Assembly (NCBI GenBank): GCA_013339895.1
Contig: JABACO010000014.1
Span: 403,006 to 467,005, forward strand
Source of the DNA: Ephydatia muelleri
Taxonomy: Eukaryota > Porifera > Demospongiae > Spongillida > Spongillidae
DNA length: 64,000 nt
Direction of reading: 5' to 3'
The notes beneath the pieces were generated by a model. That model was not told the DNA's origin. It ran no database searches and was given only the letters and a program-made list of their open reading frames with translations. The number at the start of each line of letters is the position of its first letter. Positions within the stretch are counted from its first letter, which is position 1. This document shows, piece after piece, positions 10,605-22,119 of this stretch. The position numbers and the translations under genes are program-made.

Positions 10605-13600
10605 TAATATTATATCTCCACAACAGAGACTACCCTCTGCACAGTCAGATGCACATTCACAAGCACCTTACCTTCCTCACAGCAAACCCTCAATGTCTGT
10701 TACTTCTTTGACGACCAGACAGGAGCATGGCTTCCTATGCCACTGTCCTGGGAGAGGCACATTCCAGATATCCAGGCCCGTATCACAGAGATACAAGTAA
10801 GGGCTGGGGACTAGTGTCAGGACGGAAAGTGGCCGCATGCACTGCCTCACTACTTACAGACCTGCACACACCATGAGCGTTCCTCTATTAATAACACAAA
10901 TCCTTTCCTGTAAGTTTATGTCTGTGTGATAGTCACATTTTACTTGTATTACAATAACAAAACTGAAAGTTATGTGTCCTAACAATGACATGTCTTGCAA
11001 GGATTAAGTGGAGCTACAAACACTGATGGCTACCACTATGAAAACAATCTGATGACCTCATTATCTTTCCACTATTATAAATAAGTATTACATCATTATC
11101 TTCCTCTCTTTATAAATAAGTAATGACCTAACCGTTACATGATCTCCTTTCAGAATACCTTTCCTGATTGGAAGGACACTAAGGCCATCTTGGGACTACT
11201 GAGACAATGCAACTACAACACTGAAGAGTGTATTAACGTGTTCCAGTCCATTAATGATGATGGTATGTATGTGTGCATGTGCATATATGTGTGTGCATAT
11301 GTGTACATGTGTGTATATAGTCCATTAATGATGATGGTGAGAGTGTGCGTGTATGTCTGTATGTGCGTATGTGAGCATATATGAGTGTGCATATGTGTAT
11401 GTGTGTGCATGTGTGTATATAGTCCATTAATGATGATGGTGAGAGTGTGCGTGTATGTCTGTATGTGCATATGTGAGCATATATGAGTGTGCATATGTGT
11501 ATGTGTGTGTGTGCATGTGTATATGTGTGTATGTGTGTGTGCATGTGTATATGTGTGTGCATATATGTGTATGTGTGTGCATGTGTGTGTGTGTGTGTAA
11601 TGGCACCTATGATGACAGTGACATAGCTGATGTGATGTTGTGAGTAGTGTGACGCACAACGATACGCGGTTGTGGGATTCATTGATTAGGTACTTAGGAA
11701 AGGACCAGTGGAATGGCTTGTGGGAGGAGCTGAGAATGTAGTTTGGGCGTTGAACTAAATGGGACGGAATGGTCAGGGAACTAGGGACGGAATGGTCAGG
11801 GAACTAGCATGGTCAATGTTTCGAACATGCTTTGGATGCTATAAACAGAGACATGGGTGGGTGGAGCTTTCATCACTATTTCTCTAGGTGTGATGGAGCA
11901 CTCTGATGGAACGTCTCGAAACATTGTGCAAGACCTACTCGAGAAGAAGCTCGCACAGATGGTATGATGTCATCATAATGTTAATAATTGTAATAGCTAA
12001 TAACTCGGAATCACTAGACTTCGTAATGTAAACACTGCAGACCAACTGGCCAAGGGACTTTTTTTGTTTTGAGATGTTAATAATTTTAATAATGTTAATA
12101 ATTTTAATAATGCCTTCCACATAACAATTCTTATGCATAGCAACCAAAGAGTTGCACCTCTGCTGAGTGTTTAGTTAGACACTGACACCTTCCTGTTCGT
12201 TTCTGTGTGTAGCTACATGGTTTCCCCTGCACTATTCCAACCATGCATGACATATATTACATAATTGTGAATAATAATTAATACATTCGACAACACACAC
12301 AAAATGACACCTAAAAATTAAAAATAAAGTTTAATACCCTAATGATAGCATCAAATTATTTTGAAAATCAAAGGCTGCAAGTTTAAAAACGCTCAAGGAA
12401 GAGAATAGAGAGCAAAAGAACAAGATAGAGCAACTGGAGAGCAAGGTACATATGCTGGCACTACACACACACACACACATGTACAGACACGCACACACAC
12501 ACACACACACAAACGGACACACACACACGCAGGCACACACACACACACATGCACACAGTGACACACACACATACAACACATACACACACATGTACACACA
12601 GACATACACACACATACACTCGGACATGCACACACATGCACACACACACACATGCACACTAACACACACGCAGGCACACACACACAGACATGCAGACACA
12701 CACACATGCGACACATACAACACATACACACACATGTACACACAGACATACACACACAGACATACACACACACACACACACAACATGCATACATATAAAC
12801 ACTGCGTCCCCCTGAGGATGCATTGAAAGGTGACCTTTCTTGCCAGGTAGAGGAATTGACGGCTGACAATAAGAGGTTAAACAAAGACCTCCAGAGTGGA
12901 CGCGAGGAACAGAGGAGGCAGGTAGGCCACACCCCTTGCCCCTCCCTCCCTCTCGTGGCTAACGCACCATGATGGGGGCTCAGTCACGCGTGTACAGGAG
13001 CTCGCAGCGTCCCCAGTCCATTCTCAAGCCGGCTGGCTCCCTGAAGCCTGCAGTACTGCTGCTTCGCGAAGAGGCCCGGACCATCAAATCTGTGCACTCC
13101 TTGCTTCAGAGCCAGACCATGAAAGGCCTGAAGACACTCAGCACTGCTTTCCAGGAGGTATTCACTATCACACAAAGCTGCTGCATAGTCCCATTGAGGG
13201 GAGCATCATTTATGGATAACTGTGTTGTTCCCAAAACAGCTGAGCGATGTAGTCTTTCAGCTGTCCAGGAATTACGGGCGCCAGTCTCGAGAGATAGCAG
13301 ACATCACGGCTTTGTACAGGAGAGAGGCCCTGCAAAGAAAGCTGCTCTACAATGAGGTCAGAGAGTCACAAACTTGACACATTGACATAAACACAGGATG
13401 ATGTTGTATCATATCGACTAGGTACAAGAGCTCCGTGGCAACATCAGAGTGTTTTGCCGCTGTCGGTATGACGATAGGGGGGATTGTGCCTTGCAGTTCG
13501 ACAAGCAGGAAGGGCGTGTCATGGTTAGAACTGCCCAGGGGAGGAAGAAGGTCTTTGAATTCGAGAAGACCTACACTCCAGACACAACCCAAGAGGAGGT

Positions 13601-15488
13601 GACAACACTTTGACAAAGGAGGGGTCCATCTTCTTTAACCCCTCTCTCCCTCCTCCTCCTATCTCATTCACGTCTCTTCTTCCCTCCGTCTAGATTTTCC
13701 AGGACACGAAGCCCACCATCCTCTCCTGTGTGGATGGGTACAATGTGTGCATCATTGCCTATGGACAGACCGGTGCCGGGAAGACCTACACGATGAATGG
13801 TCCCCAGGACAACCCAGGGGTAAACATCAGGTGTGTTTGCCAGTCTAAAATGGGAGAGAGTGTGGAGCAGGGGAAGGGGAGAGTGGAGTAGGGGGAAGGG
13901 GAGAGTGTGGAGCAGGGGAAGGGGAGAGTGTGGAACAGGGGAAGGGGAGAGTGTGGAGTAGGGGGAAGGGGAGAGTGGAGCAGGGGAAGGGGAGAGTATG
14001 TGGAGCAGGGGGAAGCAAGAGTGTGTGTGAGCAGGGAAGGGGAGAGTGTGTGGAGCAGGGGAAGGGGAGAGGTAATGTTATGTATAAAGTGATTACACAT
14101 ATCTTCGCAACGCAGGTCGATGGAAGAGCTGTTTAAATCGTGCAGACAAAGAGAAACAATTCGGTATACGATGAGGGTATCCATGGTTGAGATATACAAC
14201 GAAGCCATCTTTGACCTCCTGGTGCCGCGAAATGAAGGCACAGAGAAACTCCAGATCCAAAAGAAAGGAAAAGACATCATGATTCCAGTGAGCCCCTTTT
14301 ATCAAGACTGCAAGGGAGTGTGTCATATCCACCACACATAGGGCCTGACGGAGTTTGAAGTGTGCTCTCTGGAGGACGTCCTGATGCTGATGAGGGAAGG
14401 GGAGAAGAACAGAACAGTGGCATCCACCAAAATGAACACTAACAGGTGTGTGTAGTCAAATGACGGACGGTCACATGTCCATACAACACAGCAAATTAGA
14501 AACAAACTTTGCACTTGACGTTATAGAAATGAGATAAAGATACCAAAAAGTGGCTATACCAGTTATTTTATCTTTCGATGCCCAATTCAGTATCTAGTAA
14601 ATCTTTTGATGCCTAATTCAGCTTGCCAGCCAAATGGGGAAAGTGTTTCAGTTTCCAGTTTGGTTTGTACCTTTTTAATTTTAATTCACATCTTTGTAAG
14701 TGTTGCTCTCTTGATGTGTCCCCTTTGCCCACTCTAGCTCAAGGTCCCACCTCCTGCTCATGTTGAGGGTGGAAGGCTATGACAAGGTATCCAAAGCCAC
14801 CAGCCACGGCCGCCTGACTCTAGTCGACCTAGCCGGCTCCGAGAGAATCTCTCGCAGTGAAGCGACGGGCATCCGGCTCGTGGAGGCTGCGGCCATCAAC
14901 AAGTCACTCTCCGCTCTTGGCCAGGTGGGCAATAAATGGGGTTCTGGGTCATGATGGTGTGATGGGGAAGCCACACCCTAATATATTTAATTTTACTCAT
15001 TTTTATTTTTCCAGGTCTTTGCGTCCATACGGGAGGGAGCACTGCACGTCCCATATCGTAACTCGAAGCTCACACACATCCTCCAACCCTGCATCGGAGG
15101 GGACTCCAAGGTAGGCGTGGCTCTCCGAGGTAGGCGTGGCCAGCCTCAGTGTTTGTACCAATTTTGCTTGCAAGAAAGTTGGAAGTGGAGAATACATACA
15201 CATAAATCAATACTTCCTAGACCCTCCGTCTCTGCCTCCATTGCCCACTGCTACCTGGTTTGCACATTCTTTGTTAGGCATTTCAAATGGTGCACTTGCT
15301 ATGCTTGATGTAGCCCACAGCAATGGATATCACTAATGATTGAGGATTTAATGACCTTCTCCTCATGCCTTCCTCTCTTCATGCCTTCTTACATTTTTCA
15401 GACCTTGTATGAACCAACTGCTGCATGAACCCATTTCAAAATATAACCATGGAATGTAACCATAGCAATGGTAGAAATTACGGCTGTT

Positions 15489-15531
<43 letters not shown>

Positions 15532-15704
15532 ATATCCTCACAGTGTATACCCTCCCTTCTCTCTTGCAGGCGTGCATGTTTGTGAATGTGAGCCCACTCA
15601 TGGAGAACATTGGGGAGACCATCAGCACCCTGGAGTTCGGCCAGAACGTGAGGCAGGTGGAACTGGGCAAAGCCACCAAACACCTCACACGGCAAACCGA
15701 ATGA
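10383..15704 (+). CDS. Kinesin-14, C-terminal motor (5' end missing)
   Basis: Fifteen exons joined in perfect phase: 10383-10472, 10683-10796, 11154-11262, 11888-11961, 12374-12445, 12847-12921, 12984-13157, 13240-13356, 13422-13598, 13694-13830, 14116-14287, 14342-14445, 14738-14924, 15015-15110 and 15570-15704. They give 610 residues plus a stop. The motor is C-terminal: neck [12 protein letters not shown] (about 279-290), P-loop GQTGAGKT (358-365), switch I NTNSSRSH (about 469-476), switch II DLAGSE (502-507). The neck motif and motor position identify kinesin-14, whose members are minus-end-directed microtubule motors. Before it come Glu/Lys/Gln-rich coiled-coil exons (12374-13356). The N-terminal exons contain [18 protein letters not shown] and then a short helical segment ending [15 protein letters not shown] that resembles a UBA/CUE domain. 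The N-terminal architecture is unusual. No frame damage is seen. Confidence 0.92.
10541..10600. repeat. (CA)n microsatellite in kinesin intron
   Basis: Pure CA run between the first two visible kinesin exons. Confidence 0.95.
11244..11600 (+). repeat. Repeat copying a kinesin splice donor, then TG-rich tract
   Basis: The end of exon 11154-11262 (CCATTAATGATGATG then GTATGT) recurs at about 11320-11340 and 11420-11440, each followed by GTGAGA, within a roughly 98-bp tandem unit. TG/TATG microsatellite follows to 11600. Confidence 0.8.
12458..12785. repeat. Compound CA minisatellite in kinesin intron
   Basis: CA-rich units with CATGTACACACAGACATA words, duplicated as blocks of about 130 bp. 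It lies between exons 12374-12445 and 12847-12921. Confidence 0.9.
13850..14075. repeat. 25-30 bp purine-rich minisatellite in kinesin intron
   Basis: About nine copies of AGGGGAAGGGGAGAGTGTGG-type units in the intron between exons 13694-13830 and 14116-14287. Confidence 0.9.
15490..15528. repeat. Poly-C run
   Basis: About 39 consecutive C in the last kinesin intron, 40 bases before the final acceptor. Runs like this are common sources of assembly error. Confidence 0.95.
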
Positions 15705-15944
15705 AATGATGACATCATATCTTACCAGTGCCATAACTGGTTCTCATATTGTGACCCTTTTCACTGACGTCACACAAGACAATAACCAAAAACCAGACCA
15801 CAAATATGTGTCCATTGCTGTGATGGTGTGAGGATGAGTATAGTGATTGGTGGGGTGTGACTTTCATTTCCTGAAGCTGTTTACAAAATGTGTCAAAGCA
15901 CTTCATTAAAACCACTGAAATCCAACCTATTAATAATCCTCGAT

Positions 15945-16784
15945 TTAACTCGATTTATCAGCTACTGCCACCAGATCCTCGTACAAGCGCGGTCGTCGCT
16001 CTGGGAGGTAACGAAAGCTAACCTGTTGGAGTTCATCTAGACACACCGAGCCCAGCAGTAGAGTTTCCTCGGCCCCAGCCTGCACAACGACGTTTCCCTT
16101 GGGGTCGCAGAGCGAGCTGTGACCGAGGTAATTCGAGTTGCCTTCCGAGTAATTGACATAGGCTAAGAAGACACGGTTCTCTTGGGCGCGAACACGAACG
16201 CCGCAGCTGGCTATAAACCGCGAATCGTAGTCATCGGCAGTCGTTGCAGTGGGCACGAGTATCAGTTGAGCGCCCTTCAGGGTTAATATCCTTACCACCT
16301 CGGGAAACTCGACGTCAAAACAGATGAGCAGTCCAACCTTGATTCCATTCCACTCCACTAACGAAGACTCGGATCCGGGAGTGAACATGGCCCTGTCAGT
16401 AAACCACAAATGGGTCTTTCGATAATTGACCAGCGAGTTCCCCTCGCTATCGATGAACTGGGCGGAGTTGTAATAGCAAGTCTCCCCGGAGACAACCTCT
16501 ACTTCGGGGTATCCGTAGATAACGGCTATGTTGCTGTCCTTTGCAGCCGCAGAGAGCCGTTTGAACGCCGGTCCGTCCTTTTGCTGGGCTAACGGCTTCA
16601 CTTTGACATCGGTCATGCTGAGGTAGTCGGTCAAGAAGAGTTCAGGGAAAATTATGAGCTCGGCTCCACGTTTAGAGGCCTCTTGCATCCATGTTATCAT
16701 CTTGGAGAGGTTTGCTTCCACGTCTCCCTCTTTTGCCGATCCTTGGAAGAGAGCAACGACTGTCGTCTGCGCCATTCGTAACAA
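15945..16784 (-). CDS. Carbon-nitrogen hydrolase (nitrilase superfamily), copy 1
   Basis: Intact intronless ORF of 279 residues; the homologous start is probably the internal Met at 16775 (MAQTTVVALFQG), because copies 2 and 3 start there. The catalytic triad of the superfamily is present: Glu48 in FPELF, Lys123 in YRKTHLW, Cys155 in LLICFDVEFPE. Length fits a single CN-hydrolase domain. Such enzymes hydrolyse nitriles, amides or N-carbamoyl compounds; the substrate cannot be told from sequence alone. It lacks introns in an otherwise intron-rich region and sits beside two diverged copies on the other strand, which may indicate retroposition or lateral acquisition. A large inverted repeat begins about 40 bases upstream of its start. 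Confidence 0.9.
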   Translation of the reverse strand: MLRMAQTTVVALFQGSAKEGDVEANLSKMITWMQEASKRGAELIIFPELFLTDYLSMTDVKVKPLAQQKDGPAFKRLSAAAKDSNIAVIYGYPEVEVVSGETCYYNSAQFIDSEGNSLVNYRKTHLWFTDRAMFTPGSESSLVEWNGIKVGLLICFDVEFPEVVRILTLKGAQLILVPTATTADDYDSRFIASCGVRVRAQENRVFLAYVNYSEGNSNYLGHSSLCDPKGNVVVQAGAEETLLLGSVCLDELQQVSFRYLPERRPRLYEDLVAVADKSS

Positions 16785-16825
16785 GTGCTCGTACCTTATG
16801 ACGCACTGTATTACTACGGTGCTTT

Positions 16826-17290
16826 ATATAGGATCGTTTCTGCGAAAAGGGACCTAACACATGTTTTTTCAAGATTTCAATTAATTAATATTTAGAAGTC
16901 TGAAATGTCCTCTACACATTGCTTTTTCCGCACTGAGATCGGACTATCTGTCATGGAGTTGTAAGGCTCTGAATTTTTAATTAGCCATAAATTTCAACCG
17001 AAGCGTTACTGCGGAAATGAACCCATATGGGTTCGTTTCCGTGAAAAGGGACCTAACACATACATTATAACTTGATTTTTCCAGTACGCGCAATAGAAAT
17101 GTAACGCCTGCGTTGAAATGTATGGTTAATTAAAATTCAGTGCCTTACAACTCCATGACAGATACTCCGATTCTCAGTGCGTAAGAAGCAATGTGTAGAG
17201 GACATGTCCTCTACACATTGCTTCTTACGCGCATTTCAGACTATTAAAGAAATCTTGAAAAAACATGCGTTAGGTCCGGAAATGATCCCA
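16826..17290. repeat. Fold-back (inverted-repeat) element upstream of nitrilase copy 1
   Basis: The left side (GGGACCTAACACATG, then TTTTTTCAAGATTTC) is mirrored at the right end (GAAATCTTGAAAAAACATG, then CGTTAGGTCC). Interior words CTCTACACATTGCTT and CTGTCATGGAGTTGTAAGG also recur in inverse order. An extra copy of AAAAGGGACCTAACACAT at 17044-17062 suggests a composite. No ORF. Likely a non-autonomous DNA element. Confidence 0.75.
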
Positions 17291-18117
17291 TAAATTATAA
17301 AATTATACATTTAAATACAACGATTTGATTATAATAATATTTAAAAAATTTCCAGCGACGATGCTACATGCGACCATGGGATGTTAGTAACCCTTCAGAA
17401 TAGTATGCGTTTCATCTATTTTGTATATGTGTTGACAGCTCATCACTTAGCATAGAGCTATATAGTTCAGTTCATCCTGTGCTATACAAAGACGTGTAAG
17501 GAGGTGGCTGTACTGATTGCTCTGCTAAGTACCGATTCGGCGGGCGGAGATCTCTCTCAAAATCCCGATTCCTTGAGCGACACGTCTATTATTCCCTAGG
17601 GTGTCCATTATATATATAACCTCTCATTGTTTTGCATGTGCATGTATCAGAATCTGTATCGAATCGATAATCTTGACCTCGATCCCACGTAGCCTCACCC
17701 TCCTTTTTTTTTTTTTCATGCCCTTGTTTTAAAAACTGGTTCTTCATTATTCAAATTTATGTCGGTCAGAATGTCAGATGTACAATTAATAGGAGTGGAA
17801 CCCTCCCCTGAGATCAGGTGCTAAAGACAGTGCTCCTCTGTGCACCTGAACTTGTTTGGCACAGAAATTTCGCGCATGCGCAGTCATTATGAATTGGGAC
17901 GGGCCGGGATGATGTTGGTACACAAGGCACGTGACAGGTTGCGTACTGTTGGATACAATAGCTACGGCAACCACGGCTACAGCCGGGACAATATAATTAA
18001 TGTAGTGTTGACCAATAACAGCCTGCATAAACCTGACCACCAATAATATTTGGCTTCCCCCAGAGCATGTTGTACCAATAATACGCAGCTCTCAAAACTC
18101 AATCGAGTCAGCAGGAA
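17291..18117. other. Intergenic between nitrilase copies 1 and 2
   Basis: AT-rich with a poly-T run (17705-17718). No gene recognised. It must contain the two divergent promoters of copies 1 and 2, but no clear core element stands out. Confidence 0.6.
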
Positions 18118-18963
18118 TTGCAAATGGCGTCCACGAAGACGACAGTCGTTGCTCTCTTCCAAGGATCGGCAAAAGAGGGAGACGTGGAAGCAAACCTCTC
18201 CAAGATGATAACCTGGATGCAAGAGGCCTCTAAACGTGGAGCCGAGCTCATAATTTTTTCTGAACTTTTCGTGACTGATTACGTCAGCATGTCTGAGCAG
18301 GAGCTGAAAACGTTAACACAGCAAAAGGATGGGCCGGCGTTCAAACGGCTCTCTGCGGCTGCAAAGGACAACAACATAGCCGTTATCTACGGATACCCCG
18401 AAGTAGAGGTTGTCTCCGGGGAGACCTGCTACTACAACTCCGCCCAGTTCATCGATAGCGAGGGGAACTCGCTGGTCAATTATCGAAAGACCCATTTGTG
18501 GCTTTGTGACAAGCCCATTTTTACCCCAGGACTTGAGTTCTCAGTGGTGGAATGGAACGGAATCAAGGTTGGTCTGCTCATCTGTTTTGACATTGCGTTC
18601 CCCGAACCGGCGAGGATATTAGCCCTAAAGGGCGCTCAATTGATAGTTGTGCCAACCGCAATGACTCCCGAGTATATTGATGCTCAGATTGTCGGCAGCT
18701 GTGGGATTCGGGTTCGCGCCCAGGAAAACCGGGTGTTCGTAGCCTACGTTAATCACTCGGGAGGAGACTACGTTGGCCATAGCTCGCTCTGCGATCCCAA
18801 GGGAAACGTCATTGTGCAGGCTGGGGGCCGAGGAAACCCTACTGCTGGGCTCGGTGTGTCTAGATGAACTCCACAGGTTAGCTTTCGTTACCTCCCACGA
18901 GCGAAGACCGCGCTTGTACGAGGATCTAGTGGCTACCACCAGCATACTAGAATACATAGAATA
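18118..18963 (+). pseudogene. Nitrilase-superfamily copy 2, C-terminus out of frame
   Basis: Intronless and closely similar to copy 1 through the catalytic Glu (FSELF here, with Ser in place of Pro), Lys (YRKTHLW) and Cys (LLICFDIAFPE). The start is probably Met at 18124 (MASTKTTVV). The frame breaks near 18825, where a run of five G replaces the four G of copies 1 and 3; the normal C-terminus (AEETLLLGSVCLDEL) continues in the next frame, with a further compensating pair of one-base changes near 18872 and 18898. It is either a young pseudogene or an intact gene with homopolymer errors. The divergent start with copy 1 suggests an inverted duplication. Confidence 0.75.
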
Positions 18964-20640
18964 AACTCGCTACGGACGTTTGGTTATTTGATTTGCAGTA
19001 TTGTCTGCCCGCCTCTTAAATGCATCAGTATTTGTTAATTGATCGCAATCCAGTACAGTGGGTATGTGGACATCACCTACTCAAGGCCTGATATTTGTGC
19101 CTCATTCAGGGATACTGATGTAATCATAAGTCATAGATATGTTGCATCACATGAAAGGAGGAGACTCACGGCAGTCGTGGATCGTGTTTTGTCGTTTTTG
19201 AATGCATTACTTTATTTCCACAACTATACTTGAAGCTTCTGAACTCCGCATTCTGCAAGAACCGTCCCACTGAACGATGTAGCAATATGCCCCGCTGGAA
19301 GACACTAAATAGCCGTACATACCTCCAGTATCTAGAGTTTTAATTCGTTTTTCGAGCGGGCACTGTATTCTCCTTCGTTTCATCACGTGCAACTCGCATT
19401 AGGAATTAAAAAAAACTTCTCTATCGATAAAGTGATCTGTAGGATGTAGGATTGGTGGTGCAAAAGCAATTAAGGATACAAGGTACAGTATATACGGATC
19501 CTACAAGTAAACAGCCCTACATTTGCAAATAAAGAAGCATATTGCAAAATTTAGGACTGTTAGCTGTAGAATCCTCTATCTAGGATCCTATATCAAACCC
19601 CACTGTAACAGTACTGTACCTTGTTTCCTCGCATGCTTTTTGCAGCACTAATCCTACAGCCTATAGATCACTTTCTCGATAGAGAAGTTTTTTTAATTTA
19701 CTTGTACAATAGGCGTGCATACATGTGTAATAAATAAACAATCAATCTTGAAGTGATTTGCAATGTATTTTTAAAGGTAAGGTTCCAGGCCATATAGTCA
19801 ATAAATGCATGCAGCCGGGCCGCCGGGCACTTCACACGCTGCATGTAACCGGCTCCGACCATGCACGGTTCACCTGCCCCTGCCCAGATTGTCTGGATAA
19901 TACTTGTACTACAAATTCTTTTCATAAAATAGTGAGAAAGTGTTCGACAACTTGGTCGTCCAGCACTTTTCCATTATATATAGGCTCCCACATATTGTAT
20001 GTATGAACAACTAGCTCGAACAAAAGATATGATCTCTACAAACTGGAGGTATGGTGGGGCTGACTGGCTATTTCAGTCGTCTTTCCACGCGCGGGCATAT
20101 TTTGCTACATCAGTACTGAGTTGATGGAAGTTCTTTGCACGCAGCTCATGCAGCGAGGTTCATACAGTCTTCAAGTATAGTGTAGTGAAACTAAAGGACA
20201 CATTTCAAACACGACAAAACACTATCTTACTGACTGCTGTGCGTGAGTCTCTCATCCTTTCAGTGTGATGCTAACATTATACTATCGTACTGATGATTCA
20301 CATGCTTCAGTATACCCTGCATGAAATGAGGACACGTAAATAATCAGGACAACTAGTGGTCGTTCTCTGTGGATCTCCGTATTACTACTGATGCATTTTA
20401 ATGAATGTTACAGTACAGACCGAGTCCAGGTTTCTGCCTAAGAATGAACTGCATTAACCACCAATATGGGCATTGTCTTCACTGCTAATGCAACTCCATT
20501 ATTCCTCGTACTTCCAGAGACCACCAGTGGGCTTTTTTAACATACCTATACATTGTTGCAAAAAAAAATGGATCGCTCGGCCTCCTGTGGAGTTTATTCT
20601 GAATCAACAGCCATCAAGGTTGGCTCTCCACATCCTAGGA
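18964..20640. other. Intergenic between nitrilase copies 2 and 3
   Basis: AT-rich, no gene recognised. It contains the fold-back element at 19405-19698. Confidence 0.6.
19405..19698. repeat. Palindromic MITE
   Basis: The left end TTAAAAAAAACTTCTCTATC, then GATAAAGTGATCTGTAGG, is mirrored at 19640-19698 (reading outward: AAAAAACTTCTCTATCGAG, then AAAGTGATCTATAGG). Inner inverted words GCAAAA and ACAAGGTACAGT continue the symmetry. No ORF. The terminal motif resembles that of the fold-back element at 37830-38110. Confidence 0.8.
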
Positions 20641-20641
20641 T

Positions 20642-20699
20642 TAGTCTCGTACCCAGACTAAAAATCTCGTACATAAGTGTTGGTCTGGGTACGAAGCTA
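20642..20699. repeat. Mini inverted-repeat element
   Basis: 58 bases: left end TAGTCTCGTACCCAGAC and right end GTCTGGGTACGAAGCTA are inverted copies. The first 17 bases match the terminus of the larger element at 55630-56782. Confidence 0.75.
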
Positions 20700-20776
20700 T
20701 GAGGGATGAATGCGATTGCGGAGGCCGCACTGGGCACCGAGGGAGAGGGGCTTAATTGTACACAAAAAAATTACGA

Positions 20777-21582
20777 ATGGCGAAGACGACAGTCGTTGCT
20801 CTCTTCCAAGGATCGGCAAAGAGGGAGACGTGGAAGCAAACCTCTCCAAGATGATAACATGGATGCAAGAGGCCTCTAAACGTGGAGCCGAGCTCATAAT
20901 TTTCCCTGAACTCTTCTTGACCGACTACCTCAGCATGACCGATGTCAAAGTGAAGCCGTTAGCCCAGCAAAAGGACGGACCGGCGTTCAAACGGCTCTCT
21001 GCGGCTGCAAAGGACAACAACATAGCCGTTATCTACGGATACCCCGAAGTAGAGGTTGTCTCCGGGAAGACCTGCTACTACAACTCCGCCCAGTTCATCG
21101 ATAGCGAGGGGAACTCGCTGGTCAATTATCGAAAGACCCATTTGTGGTTTACTGACAGGGCCATGTTCACTCCCGGTTCCGAGTTCTCAGTGGTAGAATG
21201 GAACGGAATCAAGGTTGGACTGCTCATCTGTTTTGACATTGAGTTCCCCGAAGCCGCGAGAATGTTAGCCCTGAAGGGCGCTCAACTGATAGCGGTGCCA
21301 ACAGCAACGATTTTTAATAGTAAGGAGTCGCGTTTCATAGCAAACAGCATAGTTGCCGTTCGTGCCCAAGAGAACAGAGTGTTTGTCGCCCTTGTCAGTA
21401 GCTGCGGTAGCGACTATCTTGGGCACAGTTCGCTCCGTGGGCCACTGGGGAACGTCGTTGTGCAGGCTGGGGCCGAGGAAACGCTATTGGTGGCTCCGAT
21501 ATGCTTAGACGAGCTCCAGCAAGGAAACTGTCAGTACCTCTCCGAGCGCAGGTCACAACTCTACGAAGACATCTGCACGTGA
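20777..21582 (+). pseudogene. Nitrilase-superfamily copy 3, N-terminus out of frame
   Basis: Starts MAKTTVVALFQGSAK as in the other copies, then loses frame near 20821 where three A replace the four A of copy 2. The remaining 255 or so residues are open and carry Glu (FPELF), Lys (YRKTHLW) and Cys (LLICFDIEFPE) with a complete C-terminus. An upstream in-frame start at about 20710 could give a protein with an unrelated N-terminus. Intronless, same strand as copy 2. The single break at a homopolymer makes an assembly error as likely as true decay. Confidence 0.75.
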
Positions 21583-22119
21583 CAACATGCTTGCATGTGT
21601 TATACACTGTGCAGCAGCTACAGTATTACATTTCCGTTATTCTTTGTACACTGCGCAGCAGACTACAGTATATTAACATTTCCGTTATTCTTTGTACATT
21701 GTGCAGCAGACTACATTTCGGTTATTCTTTGATCTTAATAGACCCGTCCCTTTAAGAACTCCCGACGTGACATCACTAATTAACGTATACTTAACCAGTA
21801 CTTTGATTAGGGTCTATTCCTTCGCCTCTACCCAGCCATATACATTACGTAATGCATCAGACCAATAGGGTGGTATTTCTACATTGAACTGAATGACAAT
21901 AAGAAATTTGGTGAGAGCATCTTTGTTCCTTTAAGTTACACCTCACGCACTGCCGTACATGTAATTTTGAAATAACATTTTAATGGTCTACAACGTGGTG
22001 ATTGTCGAGTCATTAAATGCTACCACGTCACTAGCTAGATACACCTATTCAAATTAATGCTCGGTTTGGGCATCACGGTACGGCAAAAATTGCAAAGCTT
22101 CTACTGACTGAGTTACGTG
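21583..22119. other. Intergenic, nothing recognised
   Basis: AT-rich, with a short three-fold repeat (TTTCCGTTATTCTTTGTACA units, 21628-21730). No gene recognised. Confidence 0.6.
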
